Of a stretch of 64,000 nt of DNA, positions 55,395 through 63,959 are shown one piece after another. Both the position numbers and the translations under genes were made by a program. The stretch's first letter is position 1, and each line of letters opens with the position of its first letter. The stretch covers positions 33,297-97,296 of the forward strand of contig DBDJ01000006.1 in assembly GCA_002293525.1 (NCBI GenBank), written 5' to 3'. Origin of the DNA: Lachnospiraceae bacterium UBA935 (GTDB lineage Bacteria > Bacillota > Clostridia > Lachnospirales > Lachnospiraceae). The notes beneath the pieces are model-generated. The model saw only the letters and a list, made by a program, of their open reading frames with translations. It made no database searches and had not been told where the DNA came from.

Positions 55395-56708
55395 ATGATG
55401 AAACTACAAAGTGATGGCAAATTTAACTGTAGTTATATTGTCGAGAAGTATGACCCCGCGATTGTTTTAATTATGGCGGAGAGGAATAAGAGTTTTTTTG
55501 TAACGGATTATTTTATGAAAGAGGATACTGCCGTTTATTCTCAAATAATTAAAGAATTGGATGATCTGACAGTAGCAGAAATATTTGATTCTGATACGAT
55601 AAAAATGAAACAATGTCTTGCAGTAACCGGATTGGGACAATTCGATTATTTTGACGCTTCCGTAAAAGATCTCTCGCAAACCGAGAAAATCAGACTTTTT
55701 ATTTCTTATTGCATTCATACCGGCTCCAAATTGGTATTGTTGGAAGAGATTAGTTTTGCCGATCCTGTCAGTGATGATAATAGCACCGGTTATTTCCTGA
55801 ATATTTATAAATCAGCGCAGAAACACGGTTTACATATATTTATGGTCACATATGAAAAACAGTATCTTGATCATATTTTTGCAGATGTTATTTTTTATGA
55901 TAACGGAGGAAACGACTGGCATCTGGAAGAACCCGATGTCTCTTTATTAATTAAAGAGCGAATACTTGATAAACTGGTTTATAGGGAAGGAACGCTTGAG
56001 GACTATCAGGAGCTTGCTCGGTATCATTATATTCCGGTTCCCGACAGTGAGATCAATTATATCTACTGTGTGGTACTTAATGATAACGTTGTCGCTGCTA
56101 CTTTGCTGGCATCGCCGATCAATGAAGTGGGACAGAATAATATTGATAGGAATATCATATTTGAATTTATCAAAACAAATATTATAACAGCAAAGAGAAT
56201 AGTAATAAGTCCTTATTTCAGAGGGATTGGTCTGGGCAAGAATCTGAACAGATACAGCGTCGAAAAAACTGACGCTACTCTGATTGAAGCTCGGTCAAGT
56301 ATTATGAAAAGCACGAATGCTTTTGACAAATGGGGCGGTCGTGAAGTGAGTCGGAATTATCGGAATCATACCCCCTGCTATGATTCTTTGGCTGATTTTC
56401 TTAAGGTCAATGATCTGGATATCAATGATGCATCAATGACCGGCAGTATCAAAAGACTGGATAATGAAAAAAGAGAGCAGCTAAAAAAACTGGTACTTGA
56501 GAGATTGTGTGAAATTGATACCCATCAATGGATGTATTATGAACAGCTTGTAAGAATGTGCGGCTGTTTTTCGGAAGAGCAGTATCGGAATGCTCAAAAA
56601 GATTATATAGATGTCTTCCAGCAGCAGTATTGTGATATAGAATTAGAAAGATTATTGCCATTATCTAAAAAATGGGATTCTGTAGCGTATGTCTTTAAAG
56701 GGTTATAA
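55395..56708 (+). CDS. degenerate ABC ATPase fused to a GNAT acetyltransferase (COG2401-like)
   Basis: 437 residues. The first ~190 keep an ABC-like signature and Walker B (VKDLSQTEKIRLFISYCI, KLVLLEEISFADP) but no Walker A. The middle (about 200-330) is a GNAT domain: YIYCVVLNDNVVAATLLAS and the acetyl-CoA loop SPYFRGIGLGKNLNRYS. The C-terminal ~100 residues are helical. COG2401 proteins join an ABC ATPase and an acetyltransferase. It may acetylate the product, either as a biosynthetic step or for resistance. Last gene of the operon. Confidence 0.6.
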   Translation: MMKLQSDGKFNCSYIVEKYDPAIVLIMAERNKSFFVTDYFMKEDTAVYSQIIKELDDLTVAEIFDSDTIKMKQCLAVTGLGQFDYFDASVKDLSQTEKIRLFISYCIHTGSKLVLLEEISFADPVSDDNSTGYFLNIYKSAQKHGLHIFMVTYEKQYLDHIFADVIFYDNGGNDWHLEEPDVSLLIKERILDKLVYREGTLEDYQELARYHYIPVPDSEINYIYCVVLNDNVVAATLLASPINEVGQNNIDRNIIFEFIKTNIITAKRIVISPYFRGIGLGKNLNRYSVEKTDATLIEARSSIMKSTNAFDKWGGREVSRNYRNHTPCYDSLADFLKVNDLDINDASMTGSIKRLDNEKREQLKKLVLERLCEIDTHQWMYYEQLVRMCGCFSEEQYRNAQKDYIDVFQQQYCDIELERLLPLSKKWDSVAYVFKGL

Positions 56709-56771
56709 AAATTCTGATAAAGAACCATCTGAATGAAATAGTTACGTATCAAGGGAATCAGCATCTGACCC

Positions 56772-56840
56772 ATGCAAAACCATCCAGTCATCCGCCCCTA
56801 GCAAAACCATCCGGCCATCCCCCAATCACCCAGCCGTACC
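56772..56840 (+). repeat. short repeats GCAAAACCATCCRGYCATCC
   Basis: Two good 20-bp copies and degraded ones lie between the last island gene and the terminator. Confidence 0.6.
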
Positions 56841-56874
56841 CATCCAAATATATCCGTCCGGCGATTATCGAACT

Positions 56875-56920
56875 AAAAAATAGCCGTTATTCACGCCAAT
56901 GAACAGGACGGCTATTTTTT
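56875..56920. terminator. bidirectional terminator
   Basis: AAAAAATAGCCGT (56875-56887) pairs with ACGGCTATTTTTT (56908-56920), with A and T tracts that suit termination in both directions. It closes the island operon and the convergent toxin gene. Confidence 0.85.
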
Positions 56921-56998
56921 ATGTATTTTGATGGTTAATGAAACGATTGCAACTAACAAAGTAATAAAAGCTATCAGATCACTCCGTGTCACATACAT
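56912..56998 (-). CDS. putative holin-like toxin peptide (type I)
   Basis: 28 residues. MYVTRSDLIAF followed by a single hydrophobic helix (ITLLVAIVSLTI) and a basic end (KIHKK) is the pattern of the 'putative holin-like toxin' peptides related to TxpA/BsrE. A strong ribosome binding site AAAGGGGTGG precedes it, and its stop lies in the terminator stem. Such peptides are held in check by an antisense RNA. I cannot point to one here. Confidence 0.7.
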   Translation of the reverse strand: MYVTRSDLIAFITLLVAIVSLTIKIHKK

Positions 56999-57024
56999 AA
57001 GCACCACCCCTTTCCGCAAGACTA

Positions 57025-57135
57025 CAATATATCATGGGTCATTCAGATATCGGGGTCACTTTAAACACCTATACACACGTAGGATTTGAGGATGCACAGA
57101 AGGAATTAAGTAAGGTATGCAGTAAGATGGCATGA
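57025..57135 (+). pseudogene. C-terminal remnant of a tyrosine recombinase (integrase)
   Basis: The frame YIMGHSDIGVTLNTYTHVGF, then EDAQKEL, ending at TGA 57133-57135, is the last conserved box of phage-type integrases: GHS, then the catalytic Tyr in NTYTHV. All upstream parts are missing. It marks an old mobile-element end. Confidence 0.85.
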
Positions 57136-57324
57136 ATTTAATGCTAGTCTGCCATTTGTCATACGGTGTGTCATACGGATTTCAAATTTATGACAAAATT
57201 TATGACACTTGAAGGCAAAGATATGCTACTTTATACCGACTTACGACCACAAAATCCGTTCCCCCCTCTGCCGCCACAATGCCGCAGAACCGCATAATAC
57301 AGTAAAATCAAGGAGAAACCCAAC

Positions 57325-57375
57325 ATGATTAACATCCTGTTCGTCTGCCACGGCAACAGCTTAAGAATATCCTAA
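57325..57375 (+). pseudogene. N-terminal stub of a low-molecular-weight protein tyrosine phosphatase
   Basis: AAGGAG precedes the ATG. MINILFVCHGN is the exact opening of this family, where the catalytic loop would continue ICRSPMAE. The homology breaks after GN and the frame stops after four more codons. It was probably cut by insertion or deletion of the mobile element. Confidence 0.75.
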
Positions 57376-57594
57376 GAAAGCCCGTAGAATCAACGAATTT
57401 TCGTGTATTGAAAACCGGTAATACACCACGAATACACCATTTTTTAGAGCCTGGATGTGATTAGGAAAAGATTGCTGAAATTAGGGTAGAGGGGTGCTGA
57501 TTTTTATGTATATAATAAGAATAAGAGAAATGAGCTGATGTAGCAGTAATACTTTGGTTCATAGAAAAATTAACGATAAGATAAAGGTGTAGAT

Positions 57595-58525
57595 ATGCGT
57601 GAAAATAAATGGCTTTCAATAATTACTTTTTGTACTAGCTTATTAGCACTAATGGGAGTATTCATATTTTACAATAAAGTAAATTTAGTGTATGATATTT
57701 CGCTTGCTGTTTTAGGTAGTGCTTTGTTAGGTTTTATCATGTCGTTAATTCAATATTTTGCCATAAAACGCATATCAATGGAAACTTTCTATCAAGAAGC
57801 GATAAAAGCTGTTTCTGTATTGTATAAGGCGAAATATTTTTCGCTAGATGAGCCTCTTAAATTAATAGAGGACTGCATTGCTGAGAGTGTTTCAAATGAG
57901 CATTGTATATTATCAAGAGAATTTCCAAAACAGGAAAGCAAGAAAAAGTTGTTAGAATTTTACGAGCCAGATTCCATATTAAAAGATAGTCCTGATGCTG
58001 CTGAAAAAATTGAGATTTGGTATACAGATAGAATTAAATCATATCATGAGGAATTAGACCAATGCTTTGACAGTTATACTAATATTGCTAATATGTCACT
58101 TATAGATTTGGGTAATGCATATGGAAATTTGGATTTTATTTTTATCAATAAATAGGAAAACGGTAGATGAACAAATCTATAATCCAATTAATGAACTAAA
58201 AGAATTTGCAGCTAATTGCTCAAAGCATTTTGAATTATATAAAAAAGGGAAGGGGAATATATCTGTCTGTATCAAATTTTTATTAAAGATAAATGAAGAA
58301 TGGTTTTCAACAACGGAAAACAAGGAAGAAAATAACTGTTCTATTAATGTATATGCAAAATGTTTTGATGAAATCTATTCAGAGATAGAGAAATTTCGAT
58401 GTAAGATATATAAACAAAAATATGTGCAGATAAAGCCAAGTTGCATAATTTCAAGAATGAAAGATATAAAACACGAAGAAAAATGTGATGAAAATAATAT
58501 GCAAGATACAAGCATAGTAAAGTGA
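57595..58525 (+). pseudogene. membrane protein of unknown function, split by a frameshift
   Basis: The first part (57595-58155, 186 residues) has two transmembrane helices (about 9-26 and 33-53) and a long charged, helical tail. The frame then stops in TTTATCAATAAATAGG. The +1 frame continues without a break (INRKTVDEQIYNPINELKEF) to 58525. Removing one copy of a doubled AATA unit would restore a single protein of about 310 residues. I do not recognise the family. Confidence 0.6.
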
Positions 58526-58620
58526 TAATAGCACTAATCAGAAGGAAACAGATTAAAAAGACCATGGCAAAAGCACTGGTCTTTTTAATGGTAAAAAATA
58601 GTTTTTTGATGGAGGAAGCA

Positions 58621-59235
58621 ATGCGAAATTTTTTCACCAAGAACTCACCCTACTACTTTTTTGAACAGCAGATGCGCCAGCCTCCCGGCTACCGCCAAAG
58701 AGGCCATGGGGTCCATATTTTTGAACAGACGGAATGGCAAGAGCTGCGAAGCTGCGAAGAAATCATCAGTGCCGTCATCAGTCGGATGCAGACGGAATGC
58801 CTGGAAAGCCGACTGAAGCAGTCCTTCCCTCCCGGCAGACATAAGATCCATTTCAAAGACAAGAAGCACCGGAAGACCTATGATTCCCTGATGCTCACAT
58901 ATCAGAAGCCCAGCCTACAGCACACGACAAATTATGCCGGTGCTGTTTTTTTATTAGCCGCTGATGAAGACCTGCTAATAAAGGCTTCCCCCGGCATCCT
59001 AGAATCCGGCATCTATTTTGACCGGATCAAGATCGGCAGGGTCACGCTGGACCAGTATATCCTCTTCCATGCGGCCAAGGATATCTACAACAGGACAAGG
59101 CATGTCAGCATATCGGAGCTGGCCGACCGGGAACTGATACCCGACCACATCTTTCGCCTGATTATCAGCGCTTTCGTCATCAGCCAGTGCGGCACCAAAA
59201 TAATAGAAAAGGAGACACAAAATGCAGACCAATGA
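58621..59235 (+). CDS. conjugative-element-type protein of unknown function
   Basis: 204 residues from ATG 58621 (TGGAGGAAGC upstream; the longer frame has no support). RNFFTKNSPYYFFEQQMRQPPGYRQRGHG and LDQYILFHAAKDIYNRTRHVSISELADRELI suggest a cytoplasmic protein. GC content rises here and the following genes are element cargo. It overlaps the next gene by 14 nt. Confidence 0.7.
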   Translation: MRNFFTKNSPYYFFEQQMRQPPGYRQRGHGVHIFEQTEWQELRSCEEIISAVISRMQTECLESRLKQSFPPGRHKIHFKDKKHRKTYDSLMLTYQKPSLQHTTNYAGAVFLLAADEDLLIKASPGILESGIYFDRIKIGRVTLDQYILFHAAKDIYNRTRHVSISELADRELIPDHIFRLIISAFVISQCGTKIIEKETQNADQ

Positions 59236-59800
59236 ATTCAAGAAGCAACAACACCAAGCACCAGACAACACAATCACCTTACGCCTATTTTCTCCCCTGC
59301 ATGCAGTCCGGTGCGAGTTGCAAGACGGGCAGGAAGAGGAAACAACGCTTGACGGAAAAGACCTTGCCGGGTATGAGCCGGAGATCAGTGCAATGATTGA
59401 CACCCAGCAATTACAATCAGAAAAAACCAGAGGCCTGATGGTATATTTCCGCGATGATCAATCAGTAGAAAACAAAGTCATCTCAGCATTCCCGTCAATA
59501 GAAACATATGACGGCACCCTCTACGGGGTCCTCGACTGCCGGCTTACAGAACCGTTACAGCAAGAAGAACTGCAGATCTTAAAAGAATACTGGCTAGGAC
59601 AGATGAGCGACGGCTGGGGAGAAGGCTTCGAACAGCAGGAAATCCCGACAGACGACGGAGATATCTATGTTTCCTTCTGGACCAGGGAAACGGACTTCCG
59701 GATCGTGACGGAACCGGAACTAAAAGACACCGGCCCGGCCATAGAACAACAAAAATCCCAGACGGAAGAACCCGGCATGGGGATCAGCTTTATGCAATAA
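59222..59800 (+). CDS. conjugative-element-type protein of unknown function
   Basis: 192 residues. The part SDGWGEGFEQQEI recurs in proteins of Firmicutes integrative conjugative elements, including some YodL-like ones, which supports this being element cargo. It is acidic, with no membrane segment. The function is unknown. Confidence 0.65.
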   Translation: MQTNEFKKQQHQAPDNTITLRLFSPLHAVRCELQDGQEEETTLDGKDLAGYEPEISAMIDTQQLQSEKTRGLMVYFRDDQSVENKVISAFPSIETYDGTLYGVLDCRLTEPLQQEELQILKEYWLGQMSDGWGEGFEQQEIPTDDGDIYVSFWTRETDFRIVTEPELKDTGPAIEQQKSQTEEPGMGISFMQ

Positions 59801-59825
59801 GACAGAACAGACAACAGGAGGAACG

Positions 59826-62087
59826 ATGGAAAACAAGAAGCACAGCCTATTCAAGATCCTATGGATCGCAGGGGCCGTTATAGCATCCGCTATGGCGGTT
59901 TTTTTATCAGCAGGAGGCAGGCCGCCGGAAGACAAAACGGTCCTGGCAGCGGCGGCTGCCGAAACAGCAACCGAAAACCAGATCGATCTTCTGAAACAGG
60001 AACTCACACAGATAAGCGGCTACCTCGACCAGATGGACGGGACGATGACAGCCAGCCATGAGTCCCTGCTTTCCGTCACCGGCGAAAGCGGGACTTTTTC
60101 AGCCCGCTACGAAACCCTGGAACAGCAGCTGGCCCAGCTCGGCTCCAGCCTGGACAGCTTCCAGGTTACCTACGAAGGCGATGACGGAGAGATCAGGCAG
60201 CAGCTGGCCGCCTTAGCGCAGTCGGTCGAAGACGCCAGGGCAGGTCTGCAGGAATCGCATGCAGAAGCGCGCCGCCTTTTATCCGACGCACATACCGCGC
60301 AGTCAGACAGCCACGCAGCCGTGGAAAAAATCCTGTCCGGCATGACAGCGGACATCGCCGGGGCGAGGAAGAAACTGGAGCAGTCCGGCAAGGACATCCT
60401 TACTTTTCTCGAAGCAATGAACAGCCAGCAGAAAACGGAACAGGAAGAAGAAATCCTCTTCATCCAGCAGATCTGCGAGGAAATCACGGCCCTGATCTCC
60501 GAAGACATGGCACAGCTGGCTTCCGTCCTCGAAGACGAAAGCGGCGGGATCCGTCTGCTGATCGAAAACAAGACCCTCGACCTTTCCGGCCAGATGACGG
60601 ACCTGCAGGACCGGATCAATGCCGCCCAGGAAGAGGCCGTCCTCATATTATCCCAGCTGGCACAGTCCGCAGAAGCCAGGCAGAAAGAGATCCAGAAAGA
60701 AATCATGATAGAAATCCAGGCTTCCTTCAGCAGCCTGCAGGAATCGCTTGCCGGCATCCAGGCTTACTATCAGCAGATGCAGGAGGAAATAAAAGACCTT
60801 TTCTACGAGGCGACAGAATCGTCCGCCGAAAACCACGCGGAACTGATATCGGTGCTGAGCACGATGGAAACACAGATGGCGGAAAACAGCCAGGCCGGCC
60901 TCTCCTTTATAACAGAATCCATAGAGCGGCTGGACCGGGCAAACGAAGCGGCTGTCTCATCCCTGTCAGACGAGATAGCCGACGGCTTCCAGGACATTGA
61001 TTCGGCAGTGGGCAGCCAGTTCGGCAGTTTTGACACCAGGATCAGCAGCCGCTTCGACGAACTGAACACGGCCATGGAAAACAGCTTCTTTACCATCTCT
61101 GAAACCGTGAACAGCGGCGATGACGGGCTGCGGGAATTCATCACCGACAGCTTCACCCAGACCAACAGCAACATGGAAAATGCCATGAACGAGGTGAACA
61201 GCCAGCTGCAGGCGGTTTTTCAGTCTGTGAATAGCGGCAAGCGGCTACTGGCATCCGCGCTGTTCACGAAAGGCATAAGCACCGGAGAGGATGCCACATT
61301 TCAACAGTTATACCAGGCCATCCTGGATATCCCGCAGGAACTGCTCATCGGGGTCCAGGAAATACCGGGAACAGTGACCTATGATTACCATTATCACACC
61401 GACAGCGCAGGAAACACCGTCCATGCGGGTTCCAGTAATACCTACGGGGGCTGTTTTACCGTGCCGTCCTACCACCGGCATACCGGCAGCAGCGTAACCG
61501 GCGGCGGATGCTACACCCAGCCGGCCTATCATACCCATGTCAGCAGCTGCTACACCACCTCAAGATGCAACCGGAGTACCAGCAAAGTTGTCGGAGGCAA
61601 ATGGGTCGACCATTACATGCACGGCCACGTCTATGTATATGAACTGCAATGCCCGGCCGGCCATGTCTTCAGCTCATGGGGAGAAAGCAGCGGCAACTGT
61701 AGCGCGTCCGTCACAAGCCTGACATGCGGCCTGACGGAGAGCCATGTCGTCGGCTACACACTCGGCTGCGGGAAAGACGAAAGCACGGTGGAATACTACA
61801 ATGCCGGATGCGGCTTTTCAGACGGCCAGATCACAGGGGCCCATATCCTATACAGCCAGCCCAGCCAGCCCGGCCCGGCCGCCGCCACTGCTGCCGATGT
61901 ACCGTCAGAACCGGCAACCATAAAAGAGGAAGCCGTCCCCCCAAGCCCTTATCCGGAACAGGAGGAAAACCGCCCGCCCGCCGATGTCAGCGGCAATGCC
62001 CTGCCGGCTGGGATTCAATTACCAGACCAATATCCGACAGATGCAGAACAGGAGGAAGAAGACGATGATGAACCGGAACCAGATTAA
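59826..62087 (+). CDS. membrane-anchored coiled-coil protein with a His/Cys-rich C-terminal domain
   Basis: 753 residues. One membrane helix (about 10-28) is followed by a very long coiled coil (about 45-490) rich in Gln, Glu and Ala. A ~160-residue domain then has many paired His, Cys and Gly residues (YDYHYHTDSAGNTVH, YHRHTGSS, GGCYTQPAYHTHVSSCY). It ends with a Pro/acidic tail. The His/Cys pattern suggests metal binding or disulfide bonds outside the cell. It may be a mating-contact or surface fibre of the element. AGGAGG precedes the ATG. Confidence 0.75.
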   Translation: MENKKHSLFKILWIAGAVIASAMAVFLSAGGRPPEDKTVLAAAAAETATENQIDLLKQELTQISGYLDQMDGTMTASHESLLSVTGESGTFSARYETLEQQLAQLGSSLDSFQVTYEGDDGEIRQQLAALAQSVEDARAGLQESHAEARRLLSDAHTAQSDSHAAVEKILSGMTADIAGARKKLEQSGKDILTFLEAMNSQQKTEQEEEILFIQQICEEITALISEDMAQLASVLEDESGGIRLLIENKTLDLSGQMTDLQDRINAAQEEAVLILSQLAQSAEARQKEIQKEIMIEIQASFSSLQESLAGIQAYYQQMQEEIKDLFYEATESSAENHAELISVLSTMETQMAENSQAGLSFITESIERLDRANEAAVSSLSDEIADGFQDIDSAVGSQFGSFDTRISSRFDELNTAMENSFFTISETVNSGDDGLREFITDSFTQTNSNMENAMNEVNSQLQAVFQSVNSGKRLLASALFTKGISTGEDATFQQLYQAILDIPQELLIGVQEIPGTVTYDYHYHTDSAGNTVHAGSSNTYGGCFTVPSYHRHTGSSVTGGGCYTQPAYHTHVSSCYTTSRCNRSTSKVVGGKWVDHYMHGHVYVYELQCPAGHVFSSWGESSGNCSASVTSLTCGLTESHVVGYTLGCGKDESTVEYYNAGCGFSDGQITGAHILYSQPSQPGPAAATAADVPSEPATIKEEAVPPSPYPEQEENRPPADVSGNALPAGIQLPDQYPTDAEQEEEDDDEPEPD

Positions 62088-62409
62088 AGGAATTAAAGAA
62101 AGATATCCCAAAGGCACCCTCGTCCAGCTGACTGAGATGCTGGGCGAAGGCCAGATGCCCTGTGGCCTGAAAGGAACCGTGACGTGCGTGGACGATGCCG
62201 GCCAGATCCATGTGGAATGGGAAAACGGCAGTTCCCTGACCCTGCTGCCCGGCGAGGATCAGTTCAGGAAGCTGGCGCCGGAAGCCCCGGCGGCGGTGAA
62301 AGAAACCTCCATGCCGGCAAAAGCACAGGAAACCCAGACGCCGCCCCAGAACAGCCACGGTGATGGTCCCACGGCGGCAGGGATGACTATGGGAATGACC
62401 GGACTATAA
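62065..62409 (+). CDS. DUF4314 protein
   Basis: 114 residues from ATG 62065 (62068 is also possible), preceded by GGAGG at 62051-62055 and starting inside the previous gene. KERYPKGTLVQLTEM, MPCGLKGTVTCVDDAGQIHVEW and GSSLTLLPGEDQF match DUF4314, a small SH3-like domain common in Clostridia conjugative elements. The last ~45 residues are a Pro/Ala linker. Confidence 0.88.
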   Translation: MMNRNQIKGIKERYPKGTLVQLTEMLGEGQMPCGLKGTVTCVDDAGQIHVEWENGSSLTLLPGEDQFRKLAPEAPAAVKETSMPAKAQETQTPPQNSHGDGPTAAGMTMGMTGL

Positions 62410-62425
62410 AGGAGGGCAGCCGCAA

Positions 62426-63394
62426 TTGAACAGTATAATCAGCTGGGTGGGAGGCAAGAAAGCCCTCCGCGACGCCATCTACCAGCGCATGCCGGTCTCC
62501 TACGAAAAATACATCGAAGTCTTCGGCGGCGCCGGCTGGGTGCTGTTCGGAAAGCCGCCGGGGGAAGCCGTGGAGATCTACAATGACCTGAATTCCAACC
62601 TCGTGAACCTTTTCCGGTGCGTCCGGGACCGGACCATGGCACTGGTAAAAGAACTCGCGCTGCTGCCGCTTAGCTCCAGGGAAGAATTCAATGACCTGGT
62701 AAAGTTCCTGAAGAAAGAAGAGTTCACGAACCCCTACATAGAATCGGAACTGGCGGTGGTCAGGGAATTCTTTTCCGGTGAAGACGCCGAAGCCCTGGAA
62801 CAGGCCATCACCGGCGGGAGCGGCTCCTGGGACGTCAAAAAAGCGGCGGCTTTCTACAAAGTCACCCGGTGCAGCTACGGAAGCGGCGGAACCTCCTTCG
62901 GCTGCCGGGCCATCGACATCCGCCGGACATTCGGCACCCTGTGGGAAGCCAGCAGGCGGCTGAAGGACACCCTGATCGAGAACAAAGATTTCGAGGCGCT
63001 CATTATCCAGCAGGATACCGAGAAAGCCTTCTTTTACTGCGACCCGCCCTACTATGAGACGGAAAGCTATTATGAAGCCGTGTTCCGCAGGGAAGACCAC
63101 GAGCGGCTCCGGGATACCCTCGCGGGCATCCGGGGCCGGTTCCTGGTCTCCTATAATGACTGTGAATATATCCGGGAGCTTTACCGGGGATTCCAGATCG
63201 AACCCGTAACCCGGCTGAACAACCTGGCCCAGCGTTACCAGGGCGGCAGCGAGTACGCGGAGGTGCTGATCGCCAACTATGACATGGAAGAGCGGAAGAA
63301 GAGCCTGCCGGTGCAGATCCGGCTGGACGACCTCTTCGGAGAGCGGTGGCTGCCCGGCGCACAGGGCAGGGAAACGGAGGAAACAGATGCTTGA
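62426..63394 (+). CDS. DNA adenine methylase, D12 class
   Basis: 322 residues from a TTG start, 10 nt after GGAGG. SWVGGKKALRDAI is the SAM-binding FxGGK-type motif, IEVFGGAGWVLF follows, and the catalytic motif is FFYCDPPYYETES. It methylates adenine, probably in a short site, to protect element DNA or mark it. No matching restriction enzyme is in view. Confidence 0.92.
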   Translation: MNSIISWVGGKKALRDAIYQRMPVSYEKYIEVFGGAGWVLFGKPPGEAVEIYNDLNSNLVNLFRCVRDRTMALVKELALLPLSSREEFNDLVKFLKKEEFTNPYIESELAVVREFFSGEDAEALEQAITGGSGSWDVKKAAAFYKVTRCSYGSGGTSFGCRAIDIRRTFGTLWEASRRLKDTLIENKDFEALIIQQDTEKAFFYCDPPYYETESYYEAVFRREDHERLRDTLAGIRGRFLVSYNDCEYIRELYRGFQIEPVTRLNNLAQRYQGGSEYAEVLIANYDMEERKKSLPVQIRLDDLFGERWLPGAQGRETEETDA

Positions 63395-63959
63395 AGTGGC
63401 AGAACTGGAACTGAAAATGGGCAAAGCAGGAGTGCTGAATATCCCCCCGGAGGCCTCGGACTATATGGACATCCATGAGGGAGACCCGGTCCGGCTGATC
63501 TGCCTTACAGGAAAAAAGGGCAGCCCGCCCGCCCCGGCAAAGGAGATCCCTAAAGAAACCAGCCGGAAGCCCCCCAAAGAAAACCCCGATGAAACACCAA
63601 GAGATATCCTGTTCATAAGCGGACACCAGGACATATCAGACCTGCTTCAGGGTGGGGCGGACCTTAACCTGTCCGGAGAACTGCTGAAAGAAGCCGGGAT
63701 CCCGCCGGATGCCGACCTCGAAATGACCTGCCGGGACGGCGAGATCGTGATACGCCCGACAGCTGAGGAGAACAGTGAAGACATACCCCGCCCTCCCGTT
63801 TCCAGCCGCCCTGACAGTGAACTGCTCCTGTCCGGCCTGCTGGAAGCGGCCAAGGGAATGGGCATCCCGAAAGAAAACATACAGGTGGTCCTGCACATGC
63901 CCGACCGCCTGGGAAAGGAGGACAGCAATGGCAAAACCAGTATACAGACTGATCGATGA
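63387..63959 (+). CDS. AbrB/SpoVT-like DNA-binding domain protein
   Basis: 190 residues from ATG 63387 (CGGAGGAAACAG upstream), overlapping the methylase stop by 8 nt. Two swapped-hairpin-like segments are visible: GVLNIPPEASDYMDIHEGDP near the start, and LNLSGELLKEAGIPPDADLE then EIVIRPT near residue 100. A Pro/Lys linker joins them. It is likely a transcriptional or addiction-type regulator of the element. Confidence 0.7.
   Translation: MLEVAELELKMGKAGVLNIPPEASDYMDIHEGDPVRLICLTGKKGSPPAPAKEIPKETSRKPPKENPDETPRDILFISGHQDISDLLQGGADLNLSGELLKEAGIPPDADLEMTCRDGEIVIRPTAEENSEDIPRPPVSSRPDSELLLSGLLEAAKGMGIPKENIQVVLHMPDRLGKEDSNGKTSIQTDR

Noticed and set aside
62387..63424. 345-residue minus-strand frame opposite the methylase
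   Set aside because: Complete overlap with a clear methylase on the plus strand that shows the DPPY motif.
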